Shown piece by piece: positions 16,501 to 25,302 of a stretch of 64,000 nt of DNA. The number at the start of each line of letters is the position of its first letter. The stretch's first letter is position 1. The notes beneath the pieces are model-generated. The model saw nothing but the letters and a program-made list of their open reading frames with translations. It ran no database searches and was not told where the DNA came from. The position numbers and the translations under genes are program-made. The stretch is from Streptomyces bungoensis (GTDB lineage: Bacteria; Actinomycetota; Actinomycetes; Streptomycetales; Streptomycetaceae), in the NCBI RefSeq assembly GCF_001514215.1, contig NZ_KQ948855.1, forward strand, positions 1 through 64,000, read 5' to 3'.

Positions 16501-18447
16501 GTCGAAGCCGGCCTGCTGGAGGTCGACCATGCGGCGCAGGTGGGCGGGCATCGCCGGGTCGGAGCGCAGCCGCCGCCAGGTCGCGGCGCCGGCCTCCATG
16601 TCGTCGCCGGCGCCGCCGGTCTGGCCGCGCTGGGTCTGGGCCATGAACCGGGCGAGGGTGAGGCTGTACTCGTTCGGCGCGCTGCCGAGGCCGCCGCCGT
16701 CCTCCGCCCGGTCGAAGTGGGCGAGCACCTCGTCGAGTCCGGCGCCGGAGCCGGCGCTCATCTCCTCGTGCAGCCGGGCCATGCCGGTGACGGCGTGCGC
16801 CCTGCCCCGCCAGGCCGGGTCCGACTCGGCCCGCTCGAGCACCGCCTGCATCAGCTCCTGCCGGTGCTCGGCGGTGACGAAGGCGCCCTCCGGGTCCACG
16901 AGGACCAGGTTGCCCAGCATCATCGTGGCCAGTTCGGCCCGGCCGGGGCTGCCCGGTTCGAGGGCGCGCAGCCGGGCCAGCGACTGCTCGAAGCTCTGGA
17001 TGCGCCGGTGCTGTCCGGTCATGTCCCGGCCCATGCCGCGCAGGAACTCCTCCTCGCCGAAGTCGACGTAGGCGCGGCCCGCGTGGAAGTCGTCCAGGAT
17101 GGCCGTCAGGGTCTGCCTGAGCCGCTCGGTGTCGAGTCCTTCGGGGTGTCCGTCGGTCCTGGGCAGGACACCGTGGTCGGCGAGGGTGTAGCGGGCCCAG
17201 CCGTCGAGCATGCGGGCGGACTGCGCGAGGCCGTGCGGGTCGTCGGCGGCGGCGAGGATCAGCCCGGTGGCCCGCAGGACGTCCTGGGCGCGGGCGGGAT
17301 CGGGGTCGTCGTGGTGGCGGGCCTGCTGGAAGACGGCGAGGAACATCGCGGTGGGGGCGGGGTCGCCGTCGTGCTCCGTCTCCCACTGGTCGAGGGCCCG
17401 GCGCAGCAGGGCGATGCCCCGGTCCCGGCCTTCCGCGTCGTCGCGGGCGGCGGCCCGCTCGTAGAGCAGGCGCCCGAACATGTCCAGGTGCTGCGTCAGC
17501 AGCCGTTCCTCGGCGCCGGGCCGCGCCAGCAGGCCGCGCACCTCGACCTCGGCGGCGAGGCTCTGGCCGAGGTCGTGCCAGGTGGCCCAGACGAGGGTGC
17601 GTATGAAGACGGCGTTGGCCTCGGCCTCGAACGCCCAGTCGGGTTCGGGGCCGCCGGCCCGGCGCAGCTCGGTGAGGGCGGTGCCGAAGGCGTCCCGGGC
17701 GGCTTCCAGTTCCTCGCGGTCGGCGCGGGCACGTCCGTGCACCATGGTGGCGAGGCCGAGGCTGAAGTGCAGCTGCGGGAGGTCGCCGGGCGGGGCGGTG
17801 CCGAGGAGGGCGCGGTAGTGGCGGGCGGATTCCTCGGCGGCGTCGGCGTCGCCGTGGCGCAGGGCCCGCTGGAGGTGCAGGTAGCCCGCTCCGGCCCGCA
17901 GGTCGGCCTCCTCCCCGCTGCCGGGCTCGGCGTGCCGGAGGGCGTCCGCGTGCCGCCGCAGGGCCTCCTGGAGCAGCTCGGCGGAGTCCGGGGCGGCGAG
18001 GCTGCGCAGTTTGGCGCACAGGGCGACGACGTACCGCCCGAACTCCCGCTCCCACGCGAAGTCGGGGTCGCCGCCGGGCAGGCCGCGCTCACCCTCGACC
18101 AGTAACTCCCACGAGAGTTGCAGCAGTTGCTCGCCCCCGCCGGCCTCGTACTGCACGCCCCGCAGGTGGCCGTACCGGATCCGCCAGGACGCCCACAGCG
18201 GATCGTCGCCGGGCGAGCGGAAGGCGTGCTCGAACGCCTCGACGGCGAGCGCGAGTTCGTCGTCCCGGCCGGTGTCGTCGCGCAGCAGGTAGAGCCGGTG
18301 GCTCAGCTCACCGGCGTACCCGCACAGCTCGGCGGCCTCCGGGTCGCCGGCGGAGAGCTGCGCCAACCGGTCGAGCACGGCGTCCCGTTCGGCGGTGAGT
18401 TCGTCGAGGAGGCGGTCCGGCTGGGCGGAGAGGTCGGAGGAGGTCAC
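13594..18447 (-). CDS. TPR-repeat CHAT-domain peptidase, very large
   Basis: 1617 aa from a GTG start. Residues about 1-950 are helical tetratricopeptide-like repeats with Leu/Ala/Arg spacing. Residues about 1100-1260 are disordered Gly/Pro/Ser-rich sequence made of three near-identical 48-residue repeats. The C-terminal CHAT (caspase HetF-associated with TPRs) domain has catalytic His1470 in LHLACHAS and Cys1511 in LLAACRSH, then the typical SVVGSLWPVPDEAT segment. TPR-CHAT proteins are clan CD proteases often activated by partners in conflict systems. It converges with the caspase gene, so two related proteases sit side by side. Confidence 0.9.
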   Translation of the reverse strand: MTSSDLSAQPDRLLDELTAERDAVLDRLAQLSAGDPEAAELCGYAGELSHRLYLLRDDTGRDDELALAVEAFEHAFRSPGDDPLWASWRIRYGHLRGVQYEAGGGEQLLQLSWELLVEGERGLPGGDPDFAWEREFGRYVVALCAKLRSLAAPDSAELLQEALRRHADALRHAEPGSGEEADLRAGAGYLHLQRALRHGDADAAEESARHYRALLGTAPPGDLPQLHFSLGLATMVHGRARADREELEAARDAFGTALTELRRAGGPEPDWAFEAEANAVFIRTLVWATWHDLGQSLAAEVEVRGLLARPGAEERLLTQHLDMFGRLLYERAAARDDAEGRDRGIALLRRALDQWETEHDGDPAPTAMFLAVFQQARHHDDPDPARAQDVLRATGLILAAADDPHGLAQSARMLDGWARYTLADHGVLPRTDGHPEGLDTERLRQTLTAILDDFHAGRAYVDFGEEEFLRGMGRDMTGQHRRIQSFEQSLARLRALEPGSPGRAELATMMLGNLVLVDPEGAFVTAEHRQELMQAVLERAESDPAWRGRAHAVTGMARLHEEMSAGSGAGLDEVLAHFDRAEDGGGLGSAPNEYSLTLARFMAQTQRGQTGGAGDDMEAGAATWRRLRSDPAMPAHLRRMVDLQQAGFDAHSAVRRGDLADADRNIATLTEGHAALSDEDPSRIEILVLLENARMGRDNLARHLGVPPLPPLTGRPGTDELRRHARRLPRDHRAWVLGDMGMTRFVRAVEHRDGPGIAAAIGLLREAHELCEPGSDSRLRYANSLGIAHCALSELEIDRVRRRERLAKGITLLEGAFAEAGGPEHRLYADTGLALARAHRSRDDLHRRDRATARALGLKSLRGHAWAALLQSGTDHATVAAAQATGAALEVAGWCLKDDRPEEALQALDACRGLVLHAALTSVTVPDLLTATGNTALAAEWRSAGAEEPADPLSAVSAPLTVPSALRRRVLAALTGTDAPHQARLLDPPSPEEIAEALRTLTKDALVYLLPATEDTPGTALVVTSGATVHAIPLPTLTEEAAPLREYGPAEGPSRTTPAAAAPPGATPGDDGPAQGALSGGSLGGLNSGTGPSDGFPAARTRRQGQDEAVVTGRPSQAPAGESLGGPVSGGGRSWAAPGPSDGALGGRGGRQGEDEAVVTGRPSQAPAGGSLGGPVSGGGRSWAAPGPSDGALAGRGGRQGEDEAVVTGRPSQAPAGGSLGGPVSGGGRSWAAPGPSDGALGGRGGRQGEDGVPAERGGRPGGDAPAGRPGEDEAVGADRSTGADPDGTVFAGPGRDLGPVPGLRPAVPHSLRAQLDRLCGWAWYAAMRPLLEAFEMPAGRLPRLVLVPMGKLGLVPWHAAWQPGGPRGRQYALQAAEISYAASARLLCQVAARPAAEHTGAALIVGNPTGDLRHAGEEADAVQRAFYPEARYLGRRTTGPTDGPGTPGEVLRWLRETPYDGAVLHLACHASVAENARRSAYLALHDGPLAAEEITGAGGDRLGLVLLAACRSHVSGRGHNEAYSLATAFLTAGARSVVGSLWPVPDEATSVLMFLTHHFLRTHGEPPARALRRAQLWMLNPDRELPSEMPEFLAERARRIDPHDLSSWAGFTHLGR
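14692..15133. repeat. 144-bp tandem repeat, about three copies, inside the CHAT gene
   Basis: The segment GACGACGGCCTCGTCC starts at 14827, 14971 and 15115, exactly 144 bp apart, and the sequence between copies is almost identical. Units run roughly 14692-14835, 14836-14979 and 14980-15123. Each unit encodes 48 residues (RQGEDEAVVTGRPSQAPAGG and so on), so changes in copy number keep the frame. Such identity points to recent unequal exchange or slippage and a length-variable linker between TPR and CHAT parts. Confidence 0.93.
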
Positions 18448-18578
18448 GTCCCCATAGTGCCCGCGGACCAGCGGCGTTTCCGCCGAGTTCGGCGAGCACG
18501 GCGGGCACGGCGATCAAGCCGGGTGGCGGATGTGCCCGGACCGTTGCACCATGCCTACGTTCCGATCAGGAGGTCCCC

Positions 18579-19856
18579 ATGCTCCATGCCGGCGGTACCG
18601 GACCGCTCGACCGTCTCGCCGAGGAGCGGGTCGACCACCGCTTCAAGGGGCTGCCGCCGGACGCCGCGGGGCTGACCGTCGGCGAGCTGGCCGGGCAGCG
18701 GCGCAACCTCTTCGACGGCGGCTTCACCACGCCCGTCCTCGCCCTGTCCGCCGAGCGGCTGGAGCACAACCTCGCGCTGATGGAGGCGTACGCCGCACGG
18801 CACGGTCTGGCGTTCGCGCCGCACGGGAAGACCTCCATGGCTCCGCAGCTCTTCCACCGCCAGATCGAGCACGGCGCCTGGGGCATCACCCTCGCCGTCC
18901 CCCACCAGGTGTGGGTGGCGCGGGCCTTCGGGATCCGGCGGATCTTCCTGGCCAACGAGCTGGTCGACCCGGCGGCCCTGCGCCGGATCGCCGCCGACCT
19001 GGCGGCCGACGCCGGCTTCCGCTTCGTCTGCCACGTCGACTCGGTGCGCGGGGTCGAGCTGATGGACGCGGCCCTGCGCGGCGCCGCCCGCCCGGTGGAC
19101 GTGGTCGTGGAGCTGGCCGCGGGCGAGGGCGCGCGGACCGGCGTGCGCACCGAGGCGCAGGCCCGGGCCGTCGCCGACGCCGTGGCGGGCGTCGGGACAC
19201 TGCGGCTGGCCGGTGTGGCGGGCTACGAGGCGCAGGTGCCCGGCGCCTCCCCGGAGCGGGTGCGGGAGTGGCTGGAGCGGCTGGTGGCGCTCGCCGTGGA
19301 GTTCGACGGGGCCGGGCGATTCGCGGACGCCGGGGAGATCGTCGTGAGCGCCGGCGGCAGCGAGTGGTTCGACGCGGTCGCCGCCGTCTTCGCCGCGATC
19401 CCGGACCTGTCCCTGCCGGTGCTCAAGCTGCTGCGCTCCGGGGCGTACGTCTCGCACGACGACGTGCACTACAGCCGGCTGACCCCGTTCAACCGGGTGC
19501 CCGAGGAGGGCGCGCTGGAGCCCGCCTTCCGGTTGTGGGCGCAGGTGGTCTCCCGGCCCACCGCGACGGAGGCGTTCGTCAACGCCGGCAAGCGGGACGC
19601 CCCCCACGACCTCGACCTGCCGGTGGCCCGGGCGGTACGCCGGGACGGCGCCGAGCGCCCGGCGGCCGGCATCGAGGTGACCGCCCTGTCCGACCAGCAC
19701 CTGTGGCTGCGCACCGCCGCGGAGGCGGACGTCGAGGTCGGCGACTGGATCGGCTTCGGCCTGTCCCACCCGTGCACGACCTTCGACAAGTGGCCGCTGA
19801 TCCCGGTCGCGGAGGCGGACGGCACGGTGGTCGACTACATCCGTACGTTCTTCTAG
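18579..19856 (+). CDS. Fold-type III PLP enzyme: D-serine dehydratase/D-threonine aldolase-like amino acid deaminase
   Basis: 425-aa cytoplasmic enzyme. The N-terminal alanine-racemase-like barrel has PLP lysine Lys84 in FAPHGKTSM. The C-terminal D-serine-dehydratase-like domain carries the metal-site pair His397/Cys399 in [11 protein letters not shown], as in the zinc-dependent eukaryotic-type D-serine dehydratase. The predicted reaction is deamination or retro-aldol cleavage of a D-amino acid. Start ATG 18579 has AGGAGG ahead (CAGGAGGTCCCC). It is followed after 14 bp by an N-acyl-D-amino-acid deacylase, which would supply free D-amino acids: a two-gene catabolic operon. Confidence 0.87.
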   Translation: MLHAGGTGPLDRLAEERVDHRFKGLPPDAAGLTVGELAGQRRNLFDGGFTTPVLALSAERLEHNLALMEAYAARHGLAFAPHGKTSMAPQLFHRQIEHGAWGITLAVPHQVWVARAFGIRRIFLANELVDPAALRRIAADLAADAGFRFVCHVDSVRGVELMDAALRGAARPVDVVVELAAGEGARTGVRTEAQARAVADAVAGVGTLRLAGVAGYEAQVPGASPERVREWLERLVALAVEFDGAGRFADAGEIVVSAGGSEWFDAVAAVFAAIPDLSLPVLKLLRSGAYVSHDDVHYSRLTPFNRVPEEGALEPAFRLWAQVVSRPTATEAFVNAGKRDAPHDLDLPVARAVRRDGAERPAAGIEVTALSDQHLWLRTAAEADVEVGDWIGFGLSHPCTTFDKWPLIPVAEADGTVVDYIRTFF

Positions 19857-19870
19857 CCGGCGGGGGCGCC

Positions 19871-21481
19871 ATGGAGGAGCTGGTCATCCGGGACGCGGAC
19901 GTCGTCGACGGCAGCGGCGCGGACTCCTACCGCGCCGACGTGGTGGTGGACCGCGGACGGATCGTCTCGATCGTCAAGGAGGCCGCCGCGGCAGGCTGCC
20001 AGCGGCCGCGCGCCAGGCGGGAGCTGGACGCGGAGGGGCTCGTGCTCTCCCCCGGCTTCGTCGACATGCACGCCCACTCCGACCTCGCCCTGCTGCGCGA
20101 CCCGGACCACAGCGCGAAGCTGGCGCAGGGGGTCACGCTGGAGGTGATCGGCCAGGACGGGCTGTCGTACGCGCCGGTGGACGACCGCACCCTGGAGGAG
20201 GTCCGCCGGGCGATCACCGGGTGGAACGGGTACGGCGAGGACGTCGACGTCGACTGGCGGACGGTCGGCGAGTACCTGGACCGGCTGGACCGCGGGATCG
20301 CCGTGAACGCGGCCTACCTCGTCCCGCAGGGCACGGTCCGCGCGCTCGCCGTCGGCTGGGAGGACCGCCCGGCCACGCCCGGGGAGCTGGACCGGATGCG
20401 GCGGCTGGTCGCGGAGGGCCTGGAGCAGGGCGCGGTGGGGCTGTCCTCCGGGCTCACCTACCCGCCGGGGATGTACGCCGACGACGCCGAACTGACCGAG
20501 CTGTGCCGGGTGGTGGCCCGCTACGGCGGCTACTACTGCCCGCACCACCGCTCCTACGGCGCCGGCGCCCTGGGGGCCTACGCCGGGATGGTGGCCGTGG
20601 CCCGGGAGGCGGGCTGCCCGCTGCACCTGGCGCACGCGACGATGAACTTCGGCGTGAACGAGAGCCGCGCGCCCGAGCTGCTGGCCCTCCTCGACCGGGC
20701 GCTCGACTCCGGGGTGGACCTCACGCTGGACAGCTACCCGTACACCCCGGGCAGCACCACCCTGGCCGCGCTGCTGCCGGGCTGGGCGAGCGCGGGCGGC
20801 CCGGAGGCGGTCCTGGCCCGGCTCGCCGACCCGGCGACCGCCGAGCGGATCCGGCGGGAGCTGGAGGTGACCGGCTCGGACGGCTGCCACGGGGTGCCGG
20901 TGGAGTGGGCGACGGTCGAGGTGTCCGGGGTGGCCGACCCGGCCCTCGCGGACCACGTGGGCCGTACCGTCCGCGAGCTGGCGGACCGGCGGGGCGAGAC
21001 GCCCTGGGCGGTGGCCCGCCGGCTGCTGGTGGCGGACCGGCTCGGCACGACCGTCCTCCAGCACGTCGGGCACGAGGAGAACGTCCGCGCGATCATGCGG
21101 CACCGGGCCCACACCGGCGGCTCCGACGGCATCCTGCGGGGCGCCCGGCCGCACCCGCGCGCCTACGGCACGTTCCCCCGCTACCTCGGCACCTACGTCC
21201 GGGAGTTGGGGGTGCTGACGCTGGAAGAGTGCGTCGCCCACCTGACCGGGCGGCCCGCGGCCCGGCTGCGGCTGCCGGACCGCGGTCTGGTGCGCGAGGG
21301 GTACCGGGCCGACCTGGTGCTCTTCGACCCGGCGACGGTGGCGGCCCGCGCGACCCTCGCCGAGCCCCGCGCCCTGCCGGCCGGGATCCCTTACGTCCTG
21401 GTCGACGGCCGTTTCGCCGTCGAGGACGGCCGCCGCACGGACGTACTGGCCGGCCGGGCGGTCCGCCGCACACCGGTGTGA
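19871..21481 (+). CDS. N-acyl-D-amino-acid deacylase (D-aminoacylase)
   Basis: 536-aa amidohydrolase-superfamily enzyme that hydrolyses N-acyl-D-amino acids. The metal motif DMHAHSD places His67 and His69 at the end of strand 1. Family signatures [24 protein letters not shown] and the later [11 protein letters not shown] region follow, and a C-terminal [10 protein letters not shown] segment closes the beta-sandwich. There is no signal peptide. It lies 14 bp after the PLP deaminase gene, so cotranscription is near certain. Together they would convert acylated D-amino acids (for example from peptidoglycan or secondary metabolites) to keto acids and ammonia. Confidence 0.92.
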   Translation: MEELVIRDADVVDGSGADSYRADVVVDRGRIVSIVKEAAAAGCQRPRARRELDAEGLVLSPGFVDMHAHSDLALLRDPDHSAKLAQGVTLEVIGQDGLSYAPVDDRTLEEVRRAITGWNGYGEDVDVDWRTVGEYLDRLDRGIAVNAAYLVPQGTVRALAVGWEDRPATPGELDRMRRLVAEGLEQGAVGLSSGLTYPPGMYADDAELTELCRVVARYGGYYCPHHRSYGAGALGAYAGMVAVAREAGCPLHLAHATMNFGVNESRAPELLALLDRALDSGVDLTLDSYPYTPGSTTLAALLPGWASAGGPEAVLARLADPATAERIRRELEVTGSDGCHGVPVEWATVEVSGVADPALADHVGRTVRELADRRGETPWAVARRLLVADRLGTTVLQHVGHEENVRAIMRHRAHTGGSDGILRGARPHPRAYGTFPRYLGTYVRELGVLTLEECVAHLTGRPAARLRLPDRGLVREGYRADLVLFDPATVAARATLAEPRALPAGIPYVLVDGRFAVEDGRRTDVLAGRAVRRTPV

Positions 21482-21520
21482 CCGCCCGGTCCGGCGGGAC
21501 GGCGGACCGCGGGCCGCGGG

Positions 21521-22366
21521 TTACGGCTTGGGCAGGGTGCAGCCGGACGCGGCGAGGTTCAGCTTGTTGCCGGTGGTGAAGCAGGCCGGGATGTTGTACG
21601 TCTCCTCGGCGTAGTTGATGCCCTGACGGACGGTCACGTTGCCGCTCTCGTCGACCTCGCAGGGGTTGTTCTCGGTGCAGCGCTCGCCGTCCTCGTTGCC
21701 CGTGTTGTTGACGGCGACGACCTTGCCGGTGGCGGTGTCGATCACGGGCGAGCCCGAGGTGCCGCCGATGGTGTTGCAGGAGGAGGTGTAGCGGACCGAG
21801 TCCTTCCAGGTCCAGTCGCCCTCCTTCAGCCGGTACACGAAGCCGTCGACGTCGCAGCTGTAGGTCCGCTTCCAGTACCCGGAGACGACCTTGATGGCGG
21901 TGCCGGCCACCGGGTGGGTGTCCTGCACGGTGAGCGGGCTGATGCCGTACGTGCTCCTGATCGCCGCGTACGTGGTGGTGGTGCGGTAGATGGTGACGTC
22001 CGTGTCCGTCATGGTCGAGTAGACGACCTGGTTGGCGCGGAGCGTGCCCACCCGGGAGCCGGACGCGTTCAGCAGGCCGAAGCTGCGGCTGGACGACTGG
22101 CCGGTGATGACCTCGCCGGGTGCCGGGAAACCGGTCTCCAGGCAGTGGCCGTTGGTCAGCACGAGCGCGGGGTCGCTGTCCGCGGAGCCCGGGAAGCGGA
22201 TGACCGAGCCGGAGCAGTTGCTGAGCGAGACGGTCCCGGCGAAGTTCACGGTCACCGCGGCGGCCTTGGCGCTGTGCGGCGCGCTGTGCGGCGCGGCGAC
22301 CGCGGGGGCCGCACCCACCCCGGCGATGGCCAGGGAGGAGATAGCGGCCAGGAGAGGCTTGTTCAT
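21521..22366 (-). CDS. Secreted trypsin-like serine protease
   Basis: 281 aa. Start ATG 22366 (NKPLLAAISS) gives a signal peptide with cleavage near APAVAAP; the GAGGGG just upstream is the ribosome site. The chymotrypsin-fold triad is visible: His74 (TNGHC), Asp at TDTDV (121 or 123) and Ser206 (GTSGSP). Several cysteine pairs (NGHC, TSSC, RCTENNPC) suggest disulfides in the extracellular enzyme. It is convergent with the deacylase gene. The 5' leader has a palindrome (22394-22412) that may take part in control. Confidence 0.9.
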   Translation of the reverse strand: MNKPLLAAISSLAIAGVGAAPAVAAPHSAPHSAKAAAVTVNFAGTVSLSNCSGSVIRFPGSADSDPALVLTNGHCLETGFPAPGEVITGQSSSRSFGLLNASGSRVGTLRANQVVYSTMTDTDVTIYRTTTTYAAIRSTYGISPLTVQDTHPVAGTAIKVVSGYWKRTYSCDVDGFVYRLKEGDWTWKDSVRYTSSCNTIGGTSGSPVIDTATGKVVAVNNTGNEDGERCTENNPCEVDESGNVTVRQGINYAEETYNIPACFTTGNKLNLAASGCTLPKP

Positions 22367-22393
22367 GTGGGGGTCCCCTCTTACGACTTGGGC

Positions 22394-22412
22394 GACCGGA
22401 GATCTTCCGGTC
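22394..22412. promoter_or_regulatory. Palindrome in the leader of the secreted protease gene
   Basis: GACCGGA-GATCT-TCCGGTC is a 7-bp-arm inverted repeat 28 bases upstream of the protease ATG, with CTCATGAG (22438-22445) further up. It could be an operator or a leader hairpin; nothing decides between them. Confidence 0.4.
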
Positions 22413-22566
22413 ACCGCGCGTCTTTGTCATGGACATTCTCATGAGAGGGGCGTGCGGGGGCAAGGAGTCGTATGCGACAGCCACGGCGCGCAGGGGCATA
22501 CGTGCCCCCTGCCGGGCGGCGCACACCAACGCACCGCCTGTTGGGCCCATTTGAGGTGGTACGCGG

Positions 22567-23232
22567 CTACCTGGGCCGCTTCGTCGCCCCGTGGCCGTGC
22601 CCCCGGCCGCTCGGGAGGCTCTCGTTCCCGGAGGCCGTCGGGCTGGGCGCCGGCGCGGAGGTGGCCGGCGCCGTGGCGGCCGGGGAGGTGGGCGCGTCGG
22701 TGGCCGCCGCGCGGGTGGTGCGGGCGGCCGTCGAGGGGGTCGCGGCGGGGGTGGGGGCGGCGGCGGACGCCGCCGCGGGGAGGCCGGCCGTGGTGGCCGG
22801 GGCGGCCGTCGTGGGGTCGTGGGAGTCCGCGGAGCTGCTGTTGGTGCCGGGGGCGCGGGCGGGCCCGTCACCGGCGGGACCGGACGGGGAGGCGTCCGGC
22901 CAGGCGAGAGCGGCGATCAGCGCGACCGCGCCGGCCGTGCCGAGCCCCCCGGCGAGGACCGCCGTGCGGCGGCGGGTACCGCGCCTGCGCTCCTCGCGCC
23001 GCCCCCTGCGGCCGCCGTCCGGCCGGACGGCGGGTGGCTCGTGCGGGTCGGGCGGGCCCTGCGGATCGGCGGCCGCGGCCGGCAGCTCGCGCGTCTCGTC
23101 GTAGGCGTTCTCCCAGCCGTGCGCGGCCGCCGGATCGGCGTACTCCGCGTACGAGGGGGCAGGGGGCGGCTGCGGGAGGTACACGTTCGGGCGAACCTCC
23201 GGCTCGCCGCCTCCACCGTGCGCGTCGTACAA
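22567..23232 (-). CDS. Single-pass membrane protein with disordered flanks
   Basis: 221 aa from a TTG start at 23232 with GAGCGGGG ahead. Residues 1-80 are cytoplasmic, Pro/Asp-rich, ending in a strongly basic stretch (GRRGRREERRRGTRRR). One membrane helix follows (TAVLAGGLGTAGAVALIAALAW, about 87-108). The rest is Ala/Thr/Pro-rich external sequence without a folded domain. The basic-in topology puts the Thr-rich part outside, possibly glycosylated. The function is unknown; such proteins are common and variable in Streptomyces. Confidence 0.75.
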   Translation of the reverse strand: MYDAHGGGGEPEVRPNVYLPQPPPAPSYAEYADPAAAHGWENAYDETRELPAAAADPQGPPDPHEPPAVRPDGGRRGRREERRRGTRRRTAVLAGGLGTAGAVALIAALAWPDASPSGPAGDGPARAPGTNSSSADSHDPTTAAPATTAGLPAAASAAAPTPAATPSTAARTTRAAATDAPTSPAATAPATSAPAPSPTASGNESLPSGRGHGHGATKRPR

Positions 23233-23440
23233 CCCCGCTCGCCCCTTCGCATCGCCTTCCCCGGCGCCGCACCCCTCCGCACCAGGGAAGTCAGCAGACC
23301 GGACGGAGCGGCACCGCCGCGCATTCTAGGTACGCAAGTGGCCGGTGAGACAGCTACGGGCGATATCGAGGCAAACCACGCCGTCTCACGTGGCGGAAAA
23401 CACGAGCCAGGAGCCGTTACCGGGCCGTAAGCTCACGGAC

Positions 23441-24652
23441 ATGCAGGTGATCCAGTCGACGAAGCTCGCCAACGTCTGTTACGAGATCCGGGGCCCGGTT
23501 CTCGAGGAGGCGATGCGCCTCGAAGCGGCCGGTCACCGCATCCTGAAGCTCAACACGGGCAACCCGGCCGCCTTCGGCTTCGAGTGCCCCCCGGAGATCC
23601 TGGAGGACATCCTCCGCAACGTCTCCTCCGCGCACGGCTACGGCGACGCCAAGGGCCTGCTGGCCGCCCGCCGCGCGGTCGTGATGCACAACCAGACCCT
23701 CGGCATCGAGACGGACGTCGAGCACGTCTTCGTCGGCAACGGCGTGTCCGAGCTGATCGTGATGGCCATGCAGGGGCTCCTCGACGACGGGGACGAGGTC
23801 CTCGTCCCGGCGCCGGACTACCCGCTGTGGACGGCGGCCGTCTCCCTCTCCGGCGGTACGGCGGTGCACTACCGCTGCGACGAGCAGTCCGACTGGATGC
23901 CGGACCTCGCCGACGTCGAGCGCAAGGTCACCGACCGCACCAAGGCGATCGTCATCATCAACCCGAACAACCCCACCGGCGCGGTCTACGACGAGACCGT
24001 GCTCAAGGGGCTGACGGACATCGCCCGCCGGCACAACCTGCTGGTCTGCTCCGACGAGATCTACGACAAGATCCTGTACGACGACGCCACGCACACCCCG
24101 ACCGCGAAGATCGCCCCCGACCTGCTGACCCTCACCTTCAACGGCATGTCCAAGGCCTACCGGGTGGCCGGCTATCGGGTGGGGTGGATGTCGATCTCCG
24201 GTCCGCGCGCCCACGCCGACTCCTACATCGAGGGCCTGACGATCCTGGCGAACATGCGGCTGTGCGCCAACATGCCGGGCCAGCACGGCGTGGTGGCCGC
24301 GCTCAGCGGACGCCAGACGATCAACGACCTGGTGCTGCCGGGCGGGCGGCTCAAGGAGCAGATGGACACCGCCTACGACCTGCTCACCCAGATCCCCGGC
24401 GTGAGCTGCGTACGGCCCCGGGGCGCGCTGTACCTCTTCCCGCGCCTCGACCCGCAGGTGTTCAAGATCAGGGACGACCGGCAGATGGTCCTGGACCTGC
24501 TGCGCCAGGAGAAGATCATGGTCGTCCAGGGCACCGGCTTCAACTGGCCCGAGCCGGACCACTTCCGGGTGGTGACCCTGCCGACGGTCGGCGACCTGCG
24601 GGACGCGGTCACCCGGATCGGCACCTTCCTGGACGGGTACGGCCAGCCGTGA
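23441..24652 (+). CDS. alaA: Alanine-type PLP aminotransferase (AlaA family)
   Basis: 403-aa class I aminotransferase, cytoplasmic. It closely follows E. coli AlaA throughout as I recall it: NVCYEIRGPV, NIGNPAPFGF-like NTGNPAAFGF, PAPDYPLWTAAVSLS, IINPNNPTGAV, PLP-lysine Lys238 in FNGMSKAYR, and MRLCANMPGQH. AlaA transfers the amino group between glutamate and pyruvate. ATG 23441 matches the family start; a longer frame from 23345 reads through the upstream promoter. No operon partner is evident. Confidence 0.9.
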   Translation: MQVIQSTKLANVCYEIRGPVLEEAMRLEAAGHRILKLNTGNPAAFGFECPPEILEDILRNVSSAHGYGDAKGLLAARRAVVMHNQTLGIETDVEHVFVGNGVSELIVMAMQGLLDDGDEVLVPAPDYPLWTAAVSLSGGTAVHYRCDEQSDWMPDLADVERKVTDRTKAIVIINPNNPTGAVYDETVLKGLTDIARRHNLLVCSDEIYDKILYDDATHTPTAKIAPDLLTLTFNGMSKAYRVAGYRVGWMSISGPRAHADSYIEGLTILANMRLCANMPGQHGVVAALSGRQTINDLVLPGGRLKEQMDTAYDLLTQIPGVSCVRPRGALYLFPRLDPQVFKIRDDRQMVLDLLRQEKIMVVQGTGFNWPEPDHFRVVTLPTVGDLRDAVTRIGTFLDGYGQP

Positions 24653-24769
24653 CGGGCGGCGGGCCGGTCGCGGACCGGGACCGGCGGACCGCAGTCCGTG
24701 ACTCGGCTCAACTTTAGACGAAATCCAAGCTAGGATGGCTTCCTGTCAGAGCACAGGAGGCCGTCCCCC

Positions 24770-25189
24770 ATGTACGAACCGATCCGCACCAAGTCGGTCC
24801 ACAGTCCGGTGGCCGGCACCTCCTCCGACTTCCCGCACCGGTCGCGCGAGGAGGAGCTGGACATCCAGCTCGCCGGGCACCTCGCCGCCCTGCTCGCCGT
24901 CACCGACGACCTGCGCGGGCTGGCCCCGTCCGAGGACCTGGACGCGGCCGCCGAACGCCTCGCCGGGCAGGTGACCCGGCTGCGCGGCGGACATGCTCCG
25001 CTGCGGGCGGCGCCGGCCGCGTCCGGGGCGCCGGAGCCGCTGCACCGGCGGGCGCACGCCCTCGCCGGCCGCGCGCTGGTGGTCGCCGCCTCCCGGGCGG
25101 ACACCGCCGCCGCGATCCTCGCGGCCGAGCGGATGGACGCCCACGCCGCCGCGCTGGCCGGCCCGAAGGAGCTGAGCAGCGCACACTGA
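24770..25189 (+). CDS. Small conserved hypothetical helical protein
   Basis: 139 aa, start ATG 24770 with AGGAGG (24755-24760) nine bases upstream. It starts MYEPIRTKSVHS and is almost entirely helical and Ala-rich after residue 25, with no membrane segment or catalytic motif. A hairpin at 25222-25259 ends the unit. Its own strong ribosome site and terminator suggest a real, well expressed gene. I do not recognise a function. Confidence 0.75.
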   Translation: MYEPIRTKSVHSPVAGTSSDFPHRSREEELDIQLAGHLAALLAVTDDLRGLAPSEDLDAAAERLAGQVTRLRGGHAPLRAAPAASGAPEPLHRRAHALAGRALVVAASRADTAAAILAAERMDAHAAALAGPKELSSAH

Positions 25190-25221
25190 CCCCGCCCCCC
25201 GGAGGTCGTCCCACGATCGGC

Positions 25222-25259
25222 CCCGGTCCGCGTGCACCCGCGGTGACGCGCGGACCGGG
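25222..25259. terminator. Hairpin downstream of the 139-aa gene
   Basis: Arms CCCGGTCCGCG (25222-25232) and CGCGGACCGGG (25249-25259) are perfectly complementary over 11 bp with a 16-nt loop. It lies between convergent genes and probably ends transcription from the plus strand. Confidence 0.6.
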
Positions 25260-25302
25260 CGCCACACACCGCATGGCCGGAGGTGCGTGGCCGCGGCACG
25301 CG

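Noticed and set aside
13606-18105. Long plus-strand frames opposite the CHAT gene (532 and 915 codons)
   Set aside because: They mirror the CHAT/TPR gene and its repeats; the catalytic motifs are on the minus strand.
23345-23440. Longer start for the alanine aminotransferase
   Set aside because: The added 32 residues precede the family's normal start and overlap the promoter region.
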